Below are positions 1 to 7,926 of a stretch of DNA of 64,000 bases, piece after piece. This stretch comes from Nonomuraea gerenzanensis (GTDB taxonomy: Bacteria > Actinomycetota > Actinomycetes > Streptosporangiales > Streptosporangiaceae): NCBI RefSeq assembly GCF_020215645.1, contig NZ_CP084058.1:10106001-10170000 (forward strand). Direction: 5' to 3'. The position numbers were made by a program, and so were the translations under genes. The notes beneath the pieces were generated by a model, which did no database searches, was not told the DNA's origin, and saw nothing but the letters and a program-made list of their open reading frames with translations. Position 1 is the first letter of the stretch. Each line of letters starts with the position of its first letter.

Positions 1-768
1 GCTGTCGGCGCCCTTCGCGGTGAGGTAGACGTTGCGGGCCTGCTCGTCGATCTCGTAGTGGTAGCCGCGGACGAGCTGGCGCACCAGCGCCGCCATCTCC
101 GGCACCGCGTTGCCTGGGTCGGCCGCCCCGGCCATCACCAGCGGCACGCGGGCCTCGTCGACGAGCACGGAGTCGGCCTCGTCGATCAGGGCCACCTCGG
201 GCGCGGGCACGATGATCTCGCTCGCGTCCGTGCGCAGGCGGTCGCGCAGCACGTCGAAGCCGATCTCGCTGACCGGCCCGTACGTCACGTCACTGGCGTA
301 GGCCGCGCGCCGCTCCTCCGGCGTGGAGTTCTGGTCGATCCAGCCCACGCTGACGCCGAGCGCCTCGTAGAAGGGGCCCATCCACTCGGCGTCGCGCCTG
401 GCCAGGTAGTCGTTGACGGAGATCACGTGCACGCGCTTGCCCTGCAACGCGTAGCCGGCCGCCGCCATGGCCCCGGACAGGGTCTTGCCCTCACCGGTGG
501 CCATCTCGGCGACCTTGCCGTCGAGCAGGGCGAGCGTGCCCAGCAGCTGCACGTCGTACGGGCGCAGGCCCAGGGTGCGGTCAGCGGCCTCGCGCGCGAC
601 GGCACAGAACTCGGCCAGATCGCTCATGTCGGGCCTGGGCAGCTCGTCGAGCTTGCCGACTCTCTCCGCCCGGCCGTCGGCCGACTTGACGATCTTCTGG
701 TAGGGCGTCAGAGGGACGCCTCCCGGACGATCCAGGAGGTTCCTCAGTATTCCCTTAATCGAGGCCAC
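1..768 (-). CDS. secA2: SecA2-like accessory preprotein translocase ATPase (5' part)
   Basis: Only the first 256 codons lie in the window; the gene runs off the left edge. The protein should be the ATP-driven motor of the accessory Sec export route, acting at the SecYEG channel. Visible are the Walker A region ([12 protein letters not shown], about residues 87-98), the DEAD-box-like segment [14 protein letters not shown] (about 211-224, typical SecA reads DEVDSILIDEAR) and the SecA signature [15 protein letters not shown]. The sequence diverges from housekeeping SecA around these motifs, which is why I prefer SecA2; the lost C-terminus would settle it. The start is GTG at 768, preceded by GGAGGA at the right distance; no other start is near. 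Confidence 0.85.
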   Translation of the reverse strand, partial: MASIKGILRNLLDRPGGVPLTPYQKIVKSADGRAERVGKLDELPRPDMSDLAEFCAVAREAADRTLGLRPYDVQLLGTLALLDGKVAEMATGEGKTLSGAMAAAGYALQGKRVHVISVNDYLARRDAEWMGPFYEALGVSVGWIDQNSTPEERRAAYASDVTYGPVSEIGFDVLRDRLRTDASEIIVPAPEVALIDEADSVLVDEARVPLVMAGAADPGNAVPEMAALVRQLVRGYHYEIDEQARNVYLTAKGADS

Positions 769-913
769 AGTTCCTCCAACGCACGCTTCGCCGACACCGT
801 TCCCTTCATTCGTCGGGGCCCGTCGCTTGGCCTTGGGGCCGGGGAGCGGAGCGACGATCCGGCAAGCGCCGCCGTACCGGACCTTAACTCATCCGGCGCC
901 CTGGGCCGTCACA

Positions 914-1774
914 TCACGCGCTTTCCGCTCGTGCGGCGAGCACCGTGACGGCGGCCAGCAGCAACACGCAGCCGCACCAGGCCGCCGGGGTGAGCCGCTC
1001 GCCGAACAGCAGCACGCCCAGCAGCGCCGCGCCGACCGCCTCGCCGAGCGAGATGATCGACACGGTGGTGGCGCTCAGCGCGGTCAGCGCGCGGAAGAAC
1101 AGGCCGTACGCGAGCGCGGTCGGCACCGCGCCCAGGTAGACCAGCAGCGCCACGGACGTCCAGCTCACCTCGGGCACCACCCCTTCCGCCAGCGCGAACG
1201 GCGCCAGGCACACCGCGCCGACCACGAACCCGCCGACCGCCACGGCCCGCGAGTCGTCGTCCCTGCCGTGCCGGGACAGCAGCGTGACGCCCGCGTAGCC
1301 GGCGGCCGAGACCAGCGCGAAGGCGATGCCGAGCGGCGCCCCGGCCTGGAGCGCGGCCTCGCCGGTGAGCAGGAGCAGCCCGCCCAGCGCGACGGCCAGG
1401 GCGCACAGCGCGACCCGGCCGAGGCGCTCGCGCAGCAGGAAGCGGCTGCCCAGGGCGGTGAAGACCGGGGTGGCGCCCATCGTGACGACGGTCGCCAGGG
1501 CGACGCCCGAATGCGCGATCGCGGCGAAGTACGCGGTCTGGTAGACGGCCATCCCGGCGCCGACCAGCAGCGTCCGGCCGTTCCAGGTGAGCGGGGCGCT
1601 TCTGGTCAGGACGAGGAGGAAGACGGCGCCGAGCAGGTAGCGCCACAGGGAGACACCGACGGGGCCGAGGCCGCCGGTGTCGAACAGGAGGGAGCCGGCT
1701 GCGCCGCCGGTGCCCCAGGCGGTCGCGGCCACGGACACGTACAGGGCGCCCCGCCGGGCGGAGACATGGGTCAT
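914..1774 (-). CDS. EamA/DMT-superfamily transporter
   Basis: A 286-aa integral membrane protein with about ten hydrophobic segments arranged as two EamA repeats: the first around residues 8-130, the second around 145-275. The second repeat carries the typical PTALAYGLFFRAL and SLGEAVGAALLG stretches. It probably exports or imports a small metabolite; substrate is not predictable. The ATG at 1774 is chosen because GGAG lies upstream at workable distance and the N-terminus then begins just before the first membrane segment; an in-frame upstream TTG at 1828 would add a hydrophilic His-rich extension with no ribosome binding site. The gene stands alone on the minus strand behind a terminator for the methyltransferase gene. 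Confidence 0.85.
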   Translation of the reverse strand: MTHVSARRGALYVSVAATAWGTGGAAGSLLFDTGGLGPVGVSLWRYLLGAVFLLVLTRSAPLTWNGRTLLVGAGMAVYQTAYFAAIAHSGVALATVVTMGATPVFTALGSRFLLRERLGRVALCALAVALGGLLLLTGEAALQAGAPLGIAFALVSAAGYAGVTLLSRHGRDDDSRAVAVGGFVVGAVCLAPFALAEGVVPEVSWTSVALLVYLGAVPTALAYGLFFRALTALSATTVSIISLGEAVGAALLGVLLFGERLTPAAWCGCVLLLAAVTVLAARAESA

Positions 1775-1868
1775 GACAGGGGTTCTCCGGAAGGAGTGGT
1801 CGGAATGGGCCCGGTGTGCGGGCAGCAACCACCCCCGGATCTGTCAGACCCGGAAAGCTGAGGAAGGG

Positions 1869-1886
1869 CCGCCCGCTAGCGGGCGG
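1869..1886 (-). terminator. GC hairpin downstream of the SAM methyltransferase gene
   Basis: CCGCCCGCTAGCGGGCGG is a perfect palindrome placed 42 bp after the stop of the 1928-2731 minus-strand gene and before the EamA gene. There is no U-run, as is usual for high-GC actinobacterial terminators. Confidence 0.6.
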
Positions 1887-1927
1887 GGGGCGGGGAGCAG
1901 ATCAGACGTCTCGGCACGGATGACAGC

Positions 1928-2731
1928 TTAGGGCTTGCGGGCGACTCCGCCCAGCAGCAGCTCCTCCCAGGGCGTGAGCGGGCCGGGCACGCGCTCGTCC
2001 GGATGCCACTCGGGGAAGTGCACCACGCCCGGCTCGACCAGCTCCAGGCCGTCGAAGAAGCGCTCGATGGACGGGCGGTCGCGGAAGTGGCCGGTGCCCA
2101 TCGTGGCCTGCAGCATCACCTCCAGCGCCTTGGCCTTGGGGTTGTCGGAGGCCAGGAAGTTGGAGACGGCCAGGTGGCTGCCACGCGGCAGCGCGTCCGC
2201 GTAGGACCTGATCAGCGCGTGCGGGTCCTCCCGGTCGGAGAACAGGTGCAGCAGGCCGATGGCCAGGACCGCCGTGGGCTGCGACAGGTCGATCAGCCGG
2301 CGCACGGCCGGGTGGCCGAGCACCGCGGCCACGTCGCGGGCGTCGGCGGTGATGGCCTCGGCACAGGCGTTGCCGCCGAGTATCGCGCGGGCGTGCGGCT
2401 CGACCATGGGGTCGATGTCCACGTACACCACCCTGGATCTGGGGTCGGCGAACTGCGCGACCTCATGGGTGTTCTCCACCGTGGGCAGCCCGGCGCCGAG
2501 GTCGATGATCTGCCTGATCCCCGCCTCGCGGACCAGGTAGTCGACGACCCGCCCGATGAAGGCGCGGTTGCACCAGACGAGGTCCACCACCTCGGGCACC
2601 GCGTCCCTGAGCTTGCGTGCCACCGTGCGGTCGGCGGCGAAGTTCTCCACGCCGCCGAGCAGCGCGTCGTGCACCCGCGCCACGCTCGGCTGCTCCGGGT
2701 CCACGCCGGGAGGCGCCCATTCAACGCTCAT
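1928..2731 (-). CDS. SAM-dependent methyltransferase (DUF574 / Methyltransf_19 family)
   Basis: A 267-aa protein of the actinobacteria-specific DUF574 group. The AdoMet-binding fold is seen in QIIDLGAGLPTVENTHEVAQ (motif I and the family-typical GLPT-x-N-x-HEVAQ), VVYVDIDPMV (acidic residue binding the ribose) and AVLAIGLLHLF. The N-terminus PSVARVHDALLGGVENFAADR is also typical of the family (usually YDYLLGGKDNFAADR). Substrates are unknown for nearly all members. The ATG at 2731 follows GAGGAGG directly; the longer reading frame to 2761 lacks such a site. It is the only gene of its unit. Confidence 0.88.
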   Translation of the reverse strand: MSVEWAPPGVDPEQPSVARVHDALLGGVENFAADRTVARKLRDAVPEVVDLVWCNRAFIGRVVDYLVREAGIRQIIDLGAGLPTVENTHEVAQFADPRSRVVYVDIDPMVEPHARAILGGNACAEAITADARDVAAVLGHPAVRRLIDLSQPTAVLAIGLLHLFSDREDPHALIRSYADALPRGSHLAVSNFLASDNPKAKALEVMLQATMGTGHFRDRPSIERFFDGLELVEPGVVHFPEWHPDERVPGPLTPWEELLLGGVARKP

Positions 2732-2842
2732 CCGACCTCCTCGCGCGGATCGTATCCGCACCTGGGGCCCCGGCGCCCGACTGGCGGTGAGTTGTCAGGA
2801 GAGTCAGACCCCCAGTCGGACCGTCAAGCGGGACCCGCGAAC

Positions 2843-2866
2843 GTTTATGCGCAAACCCATGGGTAG
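2843..2866 (+). promoter_or_regulatory. Sigma-B-type promoter for the PRC-barrel gene
   Basis: GTTT (2843-2846), 14 nt, GGGTAG (2861-2866) matches the actinomycete stress-sigma consensus GNNT-N14-16-GGGTA. It lies 48 bp upstream of the ATG of a PRC-barrel gene, a class often found in such regulons. Confidence 0.6.
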
Positions 2867-2914
2867 GTGATGGCTTGCCCGAGAAAGACGGAAGATGAGA
2901 GGAAGAGAGCACCG

Positions 2915-3259
2915 ATGGAGCTCTGGAACTATCGACCTGACGTCTACGACCGCGGGCAGGCGCTGGATCTGGTCGGGTACCACGTCCAGGCCACCGACGG
3001 GAAGATCGGGTCCGTCGACGAGGCGACGTACGAGGTCGGCGAAAGCTACATCATCGTCGACACCGGTCCGTGGATCTTCGGCAAGAAGGTCCTGCTCCCG
3101 GCCCAGGTGATCACGAACATCGATCCCCAGGAACGCAACGTGTTCGTGGCCCGCACCAAGGCCGAGATCAAGGACGCGCCCGAGTTCGACGAGGGCACGT
3201 TCAAGGAGCCCGAGTACCGGACGCGGCTGGGGGACTACTACGGCCGCTTCCCTGGGTGA
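2915..3259 (+). CDS. PRC-barrel domain protein
   Basis: A 114-aa soluble protein. Residues about 14-75 form a PRC-barrel (DLVGYHVQATDGKIGSVDEA, then IIVDTGPWIFGKKVLLP), a small beta-barrel adaptor fold related to RimM and photosynthetic reaction-centre H subunits. The acidic tail ends in a YRTRLGDYYGRF segment common to actinobacterial members. Family members are frequently induced by stress, in line with the upstream sigma-B-like promoter. ATG at 2915 has AGGAAG upstream; the in-frame ATG at 2867 is not favoured because it would lie next to the -10 element. Confidence 0.85.
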   Translation: MELWNYRPDVYDRGQALDLVGYHVQATDGKIGSVDEATYEVGESYIIVDTGPWIFGKKVLLPAQVITNIDPQERNVFVARTKAEIKDAPEFDEGTFKEPEYRTRLGDYYGRFPG

Positions 3260-3278
3260 CTTGATGCCGCAAGCGGGG

Positions 3279-3301
3279 GGCCGCGCCGCGAAGGCGCGGC
3301 C
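3279..3301 (+). terminator. Strong hairpin terminator after the PRC-barrel gene
   Basis: Perfect 9-bp stem GGCCGCGCC/GGCGCGGCC with a GCGAA loop, beginning 19 nt after the stop codon at 3259. Confidence 0.75.
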
Positions 3302-3352
3302 CTCTGGCGTACCTGACAGAAGATGGCAGGTACGGGTGGCAGGCTGGTCCGC

Positions 3353-3724
3353 ATGACGACGCAAGCAAGCCTCATGGCCTTCACCATCGACTGCGACGAC
3401 CCCAAGGCGCTGGCCGCGTTCTACCACGAGGTCACCGGAATGGAGATCACCTACTCGGAGGACGAGTACGCCGCCATCACCGACGGGACCGTCAACATCT
3501 ACTTCGGGCGGGTGCCCGACCGTAAGCCGGTCCAGTGGCCGAGCCCCGACAAGCAGTTCCACCTCGACCTCCAGGTGCCGGACGTGGAGCAGGCGGCCGG
3601 AGAGTACGTCGCGCTGGGGGCGACCAGGCCCGAGTTCCAGCCGGGCGTCACCGAGGAGGGCACGCGGTGGATCGTGCTGCAGGACCCGCAGGGGCACCTC
3701 TTCTGCGTGTGCCGCAAGTCGTGA
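3353..3724 (+). CDS. VOC (glyoxalase/bleomycin-resistance) superfamily protein
   Basis: A 123-aa single VOC domain with two beta-alpha-beta-beta-beta halves: FTIDCDDPKALAAFYHEVTG at the start and FHLDLQVPDVEQAAGEYVALGA in the second half, ending DPQGHLFCVCRK. Metal-ligand-like His and Glu positions are present (FHLDL; DPQGHLF), but a reaction cannot be named. It is close to the plain 'VOC family protein' paralogues that are numerous in actinomycetes. ATG at 3353 is chosen because the protein then starts just before the first strand; a longer frame to 3323 would begin inside a GC-rich leader. Confidence 0.8.
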   Translation: MTTQASLMAFTIDCDDPKALAAFYHEVTGMEITYSEDEYAAITDGTVNIYFGRVPDRKPVQWPSPDKQFHLDLQVPDVEQAAGEYVALGATRPEFQPGVTEEGTRWIVLQDPQGHLFCVCRKS

Positions 3725-3925
3725 CGGCGGCCGGCCGGGGCGCGGGGGCCGCGGGGGCCGATGGTGCCTGAGGGCCACCGCCGGCTCAAGGATGCGCCAC
3801 ATGTTCGTGCAGGTCGGGAGCAACTTAAGGTGATTTTTCAGCCTAAAGGATGATTCTGGTGCTTCTGCGGCCTCTTAAGCTGGAGCAATGCTCCTGAAAG
3901 GATCCCTGCTCCTGCGCGGGCCGCG
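3725..3925. other. Intergenic stretch, no gene seen
   Basis: 201 bp with a locally AT-richer core around 3823-3880 and two CTTAAG hexamers (3825-3830 and 3875-3880), plus GGAGCAATGCTCC (3881-3893), a short palindrome. Probably the promoter region of the transporter at 3926; no defined element can be claimed. Confidence 0.3.
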
Positions 3926-4891
3926 ATGACCTGGGTCGGCATGCTGATCGCCCTGGCCGGAGCGCTGGGATACGCGCTCGGCGCGGCGATGCAGCAGTTC
4001 GAGGTCGTGGCCGAGGGTGCCTCGCTCAGCCTGGTGCGCCGCCCTCGATGGTGGGTGGGCGGCATCATCTCGTTCTCCGGCGCCTGCCTGCACGCCGTGG
4101 CGCTGAGCTTCGCCCCGCTGGTGGCCGTGCAGCCGATCAGCGTCGCCACGCTGGTGTTCGCCGTGCCGCTGGCCGCGTTCATGTACGGGCGCAGGCCGTA
4201 CCGGGCCGAGATCCTCGGCTCGATCGCGGTGGCGGTGGGCCTGCTCTGGCTCATGCTGCTGGTGCCCGCGCACAACGTGACACCCGTGCTGAGCGACGGC
4301 GCCGCGCTGGCCTTCATCGCCGTGATCGCGGCGGTCGCGCTGGTCACGCAGCTCGTCGCGAGCCGGGTGCACGGGCCGGCCAAGGCCATGCTGCTGGCCG
4401 TGGGGGCCGGAGCCGTGACGGCCAGCGTGTCCACCTTCGTGCGGGTGGTCGGCGGGGGCATGCAGGGTGACTGGGGGCGGCTGATCCACTGGTTCAGCCT
4501 GGCCGTGCCCGTGCTGCTGATCTGCGCGGTGGTGCTGCTGCAGCGCTCGTACGCCGTGGGCTACTTCGGCATCGCCTACGCCGGCGTGCAGGTCGTCGAC
4601 CCCATCACCTCGGTGCTGGCCGGGGCGATCCTGCTCGGGGAGCCGCTGCCCACATCCCCCTCGACGGCCGTGCCCGCCGTGCTGGCCGCCGCGCTCACCA
4701 TCGGCGGCACGATCACGCTCGGGCGGCTGGCTCCCGACCATCACGCCAAGCCCTCCGCCGCGACGCCCCCGCCGCTGGAGCGGCCCGCGCCGGCCGTCTC
4801 CGCCGTCCAGACGTCGGTCACCGTGCAGTCTCAGCCGGTGGACGCCAGCTCAGCACCTCGTCCATCGACCGCAACATCAGATCTGGGCTGA
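3926..4891 (+). CDS. DMT-family (NIPA/EamA-like) membrane transporter
   Basis: A 321-aa protein with about nine hydrophobic helices in residues 1-275 followed by a 45-residue Pro/Ser/Thr/Val-rich hydrophilic tail. The order of segments (GALGYALGAAMQQFEV, AVQPISVATLVFAVPLAAFM, GVQVVDPITSVLAGAILLGEPL) is that of DMT permeases annotated near magnesium-transporter-like NIPA proteins. Substrate unknown. Its 3' end overlaps the convergent monooxygenase gene by 74 bp, and the tail is the part encoded in the overlap. ATG at 3926 has only a weak ribosome binding site; the first helix starts directly after it. Confidence 0.8.
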   Translation: MTWVGMLIALAGALGYALGAAMQQFEVVAEGASLSLVRRPRWWVGGIISFSGACLHAVALSFAPLVAVQPISVATLVFAVPLAAFMYGRRPYRAEILGSIAVAVGLLWLMLLVPAHNVTPVLSDGAALAFIAVIAAVALVTQLVASRVHGPAKAMLLAVGAGAVTASVSTFVRVVGGGMQGDWGRLIHWFSLAVPVLLICAVVLLQRSYAVGYFGIAYAGVQVVDPITSVLAGAILLGEPLPTSPSTAVPAVLAAALTIGGTITLGRLAPDHHAKPSAATPPPLERPAPAVSAVQTSVTVQSQPVDASSAPRPSTATSDLG

Positions 4892-5981
4892 GCCGGGCCG
4901 CGGCCGACACCCCGAGATCGCGCATCGCCACCGCCAGCGGGTTGCGCAGCCTGCTCATGCGGCACAGGGCCCAGGAGCGCTGGACGACCTTCGCCGTCCG
5001 CTCCGTGCGGGCGGCGCTGTAGGCGGCCAGCGCGCCTTCGGGCGCAGCGCCATCGCGGGCGCCGCCCGCGTGGTGTGCCAGCACCACCCCGTCCTCGATC
5101 GCCTGGCAGGCACCCTGCCCCAGGTTCGGCGTCATCGCGTGCGCGGCGTCCCCCACCAGCGCGACCCTGCCCCGGTGGAAGGCGGGCAGCGGCTCGGCGT
5201 GGAAGTAGACGTCGTTGCGGATGATCCGGGCGGGATCGGCCGCCCGCAGCAGGGCCGGGATCGGGTCGTGCCAGTCGCCGAACCTGCGCAGCAGCTCCGC
5301 GCGCTCGTCGGCGTGGACGGTGCCGGCGGGCAGCACGTCGGTGGCGTAGACGTAGACGACGTCCCCGGCCAGCAGGTGGATGCCGAACACCGCACCCCTG
5401 CCCCAGCTCTCGCAGCGCGGAATCGCCAGCCCGCCGCGCGGGATGAGCCCGCGCCAGGCCGTCACCCCCGAGTACACCGGCCCCGGATGCCCGGGGAAGA
5501 GGGCACGCCGGAGGGCGGAGTTGATGCCGTCGGCGCCCACGACGAGGTCGGCCTCCAGGTCGCCCGCGTCGGTGCGGACGAGGCCCCGGTCGGCGTCCAC
5601 CTCGTGCACGGCCGTCCCGAGGCGCAGGTGCTCGCGGCCGAGCGCCTCCGTGAGCACCTCCAGCAGCGTGGCCCGCAACATGATCACCACCGAGTCGCCG
5701 TACTTGGCGTCCGCGACGGCCTCCGTGGTGTGCGTCAGCCAGCGGCCGTCCGCCCGGCGCAGCCCGAGCCGGCCCTCCGCGGTGGCCAGCCGCCTGACCT
5801 GGTCGCCGACGCCGAGCACGTCGAGCGCCTTGAGCGCGTTGGCCGCGATCGCCAGCCCCGAGCCGACGGGCTCGATCACGGGGACCCGCTCCAGCACGGT
5901 GACGTCCCACCCCTTGCGCCGCAGCGCCGCCCCCGCGGCCAGCCCGCCGACGCCCGCGCCGATCACCACAGCCCTGGCCAT
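4818..5981 (-). CDS. FAD-dependent aromatic-ring-type monooxygenase
   Basis: A 387-aa class A flavoprotein monooxygenase of the PHBH fold. The FAD-binding GxGxxG is AVVIGAGVGGLAAGAALRRK (residues 4-23), the second FAD motif is ALVGDAAHAMTPNLGQGACQ (about 277-296) and the DG-type motif is LVVGADGINSALRR. It would use NAD(P)H and O2 to hydroxylate an aromatic or similar small compound; the TetR gene divergent from it suggests the substrate or a toxic relative is the inducer. The ATG at 5981 sits 15 bp from the first of three operator repeats, so binding there would block transcription. The 3' end overlaps the convergent transporter gene. Confidence 0.88.
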   Translation of the reverse strand: MARAVVIGAGVGGLAAGAALRRKGWDVTVLERVPVIEPVGSGLAIAANALKALDVLGVGDQVRRLATAEGRLGLRRADGRWLTHTTEAVADAKYGDSVVIMLRATLLEVLTEALGREHLRLGTAVHEVDADRGLVRTDAGDLEADLVVGADGINSALRRALFPGHPGPVYSGVTAWRGLIPRGGLAIPRCESWGRGAVFGIHLLAGDVVYVYATDVLPAGTVHADERAELLRRFGDWHDPIPALLRAADPARIIRNDVYFHAEPLPAFHRGRVALVGDAAHAMTPNLGQGACQAIEDGVVLAHHAGGARDGAAPEGALAAYSAARTERTAKVVQRSWALCRMSRLRNPLAVAMRDLGVSAAARLSPDLMLRSMDEVLSWRPPAETAR

Positions 5982-5996
5982 GACAGCCTCCCCTTC

Positions 5997-6054
5997 ACTA
6001 CGTCTGTAGTGTCAGCCTACTACGCCTGTAGTCCGGCCTCACTACCGCTGTAGT
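5997..6054. promoter_or_regulatory. Three TetR operators at exact 22-bp pitch
   Basis: ACTACGTCTGTAGT (5997-6010), ACTACGCCTGTAGT (6019-6032) and ACTACCGCTGTAGT (6041-6054) share inverted arms ACTAC...GTAGT. They fill the 83-bp gap between the divergent monooxygenase and TetR genes. The 22-bp spacing puts all copies on the same face of the helix (two turns), as expected for adjacent dimer binding. Confidence 0.85.
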
Positions 6055-6064
6055 ATCGGGTTTC

Positions 6065-6658
6065 GTGAAGCGCTCCGACCTCGTCGCCGACACGGCCATC
6101 ACCCTGCTCGCCGAGCGGGGCATGCGCGGCCTGACCCACCGGGCCGTGGACGAGGCCGCCGGCCTGCCGCCCGGCTCCACGTCCAACCTCGCCCGCACCC
6201 GCGCGGCCCTGCTGGAGCTGACGCTGTCACGGCTCACGGAGCTGGAGATGCGGGCGCTCAGCGGGGCCTACGGCAGCGACTCCTACGAACTGGCCCACCT
6301 GCCGGAGCGCATGGCCGAGGGGCTGCACGTCCAGCTTCTGGACCGGCGCCGCACGCTGGCCCGCTACGAGCTGGCCCTGGAGGCGACCAGGCGGCCGGAG
6401 CTGCGCAGGATCTACGACGAGGCCGGGCGGCGCTTCCGCGACCCGGCCGTCGCCATGCTGGCGGCCATGGGCTCGCCCGACCCGGTGACGCACGCGCGCA
6501 ACCTGGTGGCGTTCGGGGAGGGGCTGATGTTCGACGCCATCGCCGGCGCGGGCAGCGTCCCCACGCTGGAGGAGCTCGCGGACGCCGTGCGCGACCTGCT
6601 GGCGGGCATGCTGCGGGCCGGTGATCAGCGGACTCTCGGCAGCACCTCGCGCTCGTAG
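6065..6658 (+). CDS. TetR-family transcriptional regulator
   Basis: A 197-aa one-component repressor. The N-terminal helix-turn-helix spans about residues 8-50, with the recognition part HRAVDEAAGLPPGSTSNLARTR. The remainder is helical and would hold the ligand pocket and dimer interface. It starts with GTG at 6065, only 10 bp after the last of three operator copies, so it almost certainly autoregulates and represses the divergent monooxygenase at 4818-5981. The 3' end overlaps the convergent LLM oxidoreductase gene by 34 bp. Confidence 0.88.
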   Translation: MKRSDLVADTAITLLAERGMRGLTHRAVDEAAGLPPGSTSNLARTRAALLELTLSRLTELEMRALSGAYGSDSYELAHLPERMAEGLHVQLLDRRRTLARYELALEATRRPELRRIYDEAGRRFRDPAVAMLAAMGSPDPVTHARNLVAFGEGLMFDAIAGAGSVPTLEELADAVRDLLAGMLRAGDQRTLGSTSRS

Positions 6659-7578
6659 AAGTCGAAGAACGCGTCCTGCTCCGGCCCGATCTGGTTGACG
6701 TAGACCTCGTCGAACCCGGCGTCCACGTACTGCTTGATGGCCTGGGCGTGCACCTCGGGGTCGGGGCCCACCGGGCTGCCCGCGACGGCCTCGTCCTCGG
6801 AGACCATCTCCGCGAGCTGCTCGAAGTGCCGGGGCAGCGGCAGGAGCTGCGCCGCCTCGCCCTTGATGCCCTGCGTGGGCCACAGGCGGTGCACGGTCTT
6901 GCGCGCCGCCGCCTCGTCGGCGGCGTAGCAGGCCTTCAGGCCGCCGAGCGCGGGCTTGCCGGTGCCGCCCGCCTCGCGGAAGGCGCGTACGGCGTCGGCG
7001 TCCGGCGCGACGGAGACGTAGCCGTCACCCAGCCGCCCGGCCAACGCGATGGACTTCTCGCCCAGCCCCGACACCACGATGGGCGCCGGCTCCTCGGGCA
7101 GCGTGTAGAGCCTGGCCGTGTCCACGCGGTAGTGGCGGCCCCGGTGCGTGACCAGCTTGCCGGTGAACAGCTCCCGCATCAGCTCGATGGCCTCCTCCAG
7201 CATCTCCAGCCGCTCGCTGAGCGGCGGCCAGCGGGACTCGACCACGTGCTCGTTGAGCGCCTCGCCGGTGCCCACGCCGAGCCGGAACCGGCCGCCGGTG
7301 AGAGCGGCCGTGGTGGCGGCGGCCTGGGCGATCACGACCGGGTGCGTACGGACCAGGGGGCAGGTCACGGCGGTGGTGATGGGCAGGGACGTGGCCTCGG
7401 CCAGCGCGCCGATCACCGACCAGACGAACGGGGCCTGCCCCTGCGCGTCCAGCCACGGGTGGAAATGGTCGGAGATCCACAGGGCCTCGAACCCGGCGCG
7501 TTCTGCGGCCTTGGCCTGGCGCACCAGCTCCTGGGGGCCGTGCTCCTCGCACGACAGGAAATAACCGAAGGTCGTCAT
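6625..7578 (-). CDS. LLM-class F420-dependent oxidoreductase (TIGR03557-like)
   Basis: A 317-aa luciferase-like TIM barrel. Family marks are FGYFLSCEEHGPQELV at the start (the TIGR03557 group usually begins GY-x-L-x-EE-x-P), WISDHFHPW, the RFRLGVGTGEALNEH loop of F420-dependent glucose-6-phosphate dehydrogenase relatives, and FDEVYVNQIGPEQDAFFDFY at the end. It likely moves hydride between coenzyme F420 and an unknown substrate. ATG at 7578. It does not overlap the TetR start but its stop lies inside the end of tetR on the other strand. Confidence 0.87.
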   Translation of the reverse strand: MTTFGYFLSCEEHGPQELVRQAKAAERAGFEALWISDHFHPWLDAQGQAPFVWSVIGALAEATSLPITTAVTCPLVRTHPVVIAQAAATTAALTGGRFRLGVGTGEALNEHVVESRWPPLSERLEMLEEAIELMRELFTGKLVTHRGRHYRVDTARLYTLPEEPAPIVVSGLGEKSIALAGRLGDGYVSVAPDADAVRAFREAGGTGKPALGGLKACYAADEAAARKTVHRLWPTQGIKGEAAQLLPLPRHFEQLAEMVSEDEAVAGSPVGPDPEVHAQAIKQYVDAGFDEVYVNQIGPEQDAFFDFYEREVLPRVR

Positions 7579-7605
7579 GGATTTTCCCCTGCCCGGAAGG
7601 CGTAG

Positions 7606-7630
7606 GTTATGCGGCGCTTTCTGAGGGCAG
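7606..7630 (+). promoter_or_regulatory. Sigma-B-like promoter, near-leaderless start
   Basis: GTTA (7606-7609), 15 nt, GGGCAG (7625-7630), ten bases before the ATG at 7641. The same GTTA-N15-GGGCAG arrangement with nine bases to ATG recurs at 11797-11821. Confidence 0.5.
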
Positions 7631-7640
7631 ATGCCAGCCC

Positions 7641-7790
7641 ATGGCTACTTTGCTCTGGATCATCGCAGTAATTCTCGTCATCGCCGGGATCTATGTGATT
7701 CTGGCCCGGCGCGACCTACTCTGGGGGATCGTCCTGATCGTCCTCGGTTTCCTGGTCGGGCCTGGTGGGGTCAGTATCTTCAATGTGTAG
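7641..7790 (+). CDS. Small membrane protein with C-terminal GPGGVSIF motif
   Basis: A 49-aa protein: one hydrophobic helix at residues 3-21, a charged ARRDL turn, and a second hydrophobic stretch 26-40, ending VGPGGVSIFNV. Tiny proteins with a GPGG-V-S-x-F end are common in actinomycetes but have no known role. The reading frame is short but has consistent GC-rich third positions, a sigma-B-like promoter directly upstream and a strong hairpin beginning at its stop codon. An ATG at 7631 is in a different frame. Confidence 0.7.
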   Translation: MATLLWIIAVILVIAGIYVILARRDLLWGIVLIVLGFLVGPGGVSIFNV

Positions 7791-7859
7791 GGGCGCGGCT
7801 CGACCGGTCGACCGCCCCTACCCGACCGCTGGGCCGATCCCCGAGAACGGTCCAGCGGT
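7787..7859 (+). terminator. Two tandem hairpins after the small membrane protein gene
   Basis: First stem GTAGGGGCG/CGCCCCTAC (7787-7795 with 7813-7821), whose loop contains the self-complementary CGACCGGTCG; it starts at the stop codon. Second stem ACCGCTGG/CCAGCGGT (7825-7832 with 7852-7859). Confidence 0.6.
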
Positions 7860-7926
7860 TTCTACGTTTTGCTAAATATCGACGCTGCCGCTTCACCATT
7901 CCCGCACGGCCGGGCATGAGAAGCGG

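Noticed and set aside
1775..1868. Riboswitch upstream of the EamA gene
   Set aside because: The leader has some pairing (GGTGGT with ACCACT) but I cannot match it to a known riboswitch core; the structure may simply follow from composition.
2867..2914. N-terminal extension of the PRC-barrel protein from ATG at 2867
   Set aside because: It would start right after the sigma-B-like -10 with no ribosome binding site, while ATG 2915 has AGGAAG and begins the conserved part.
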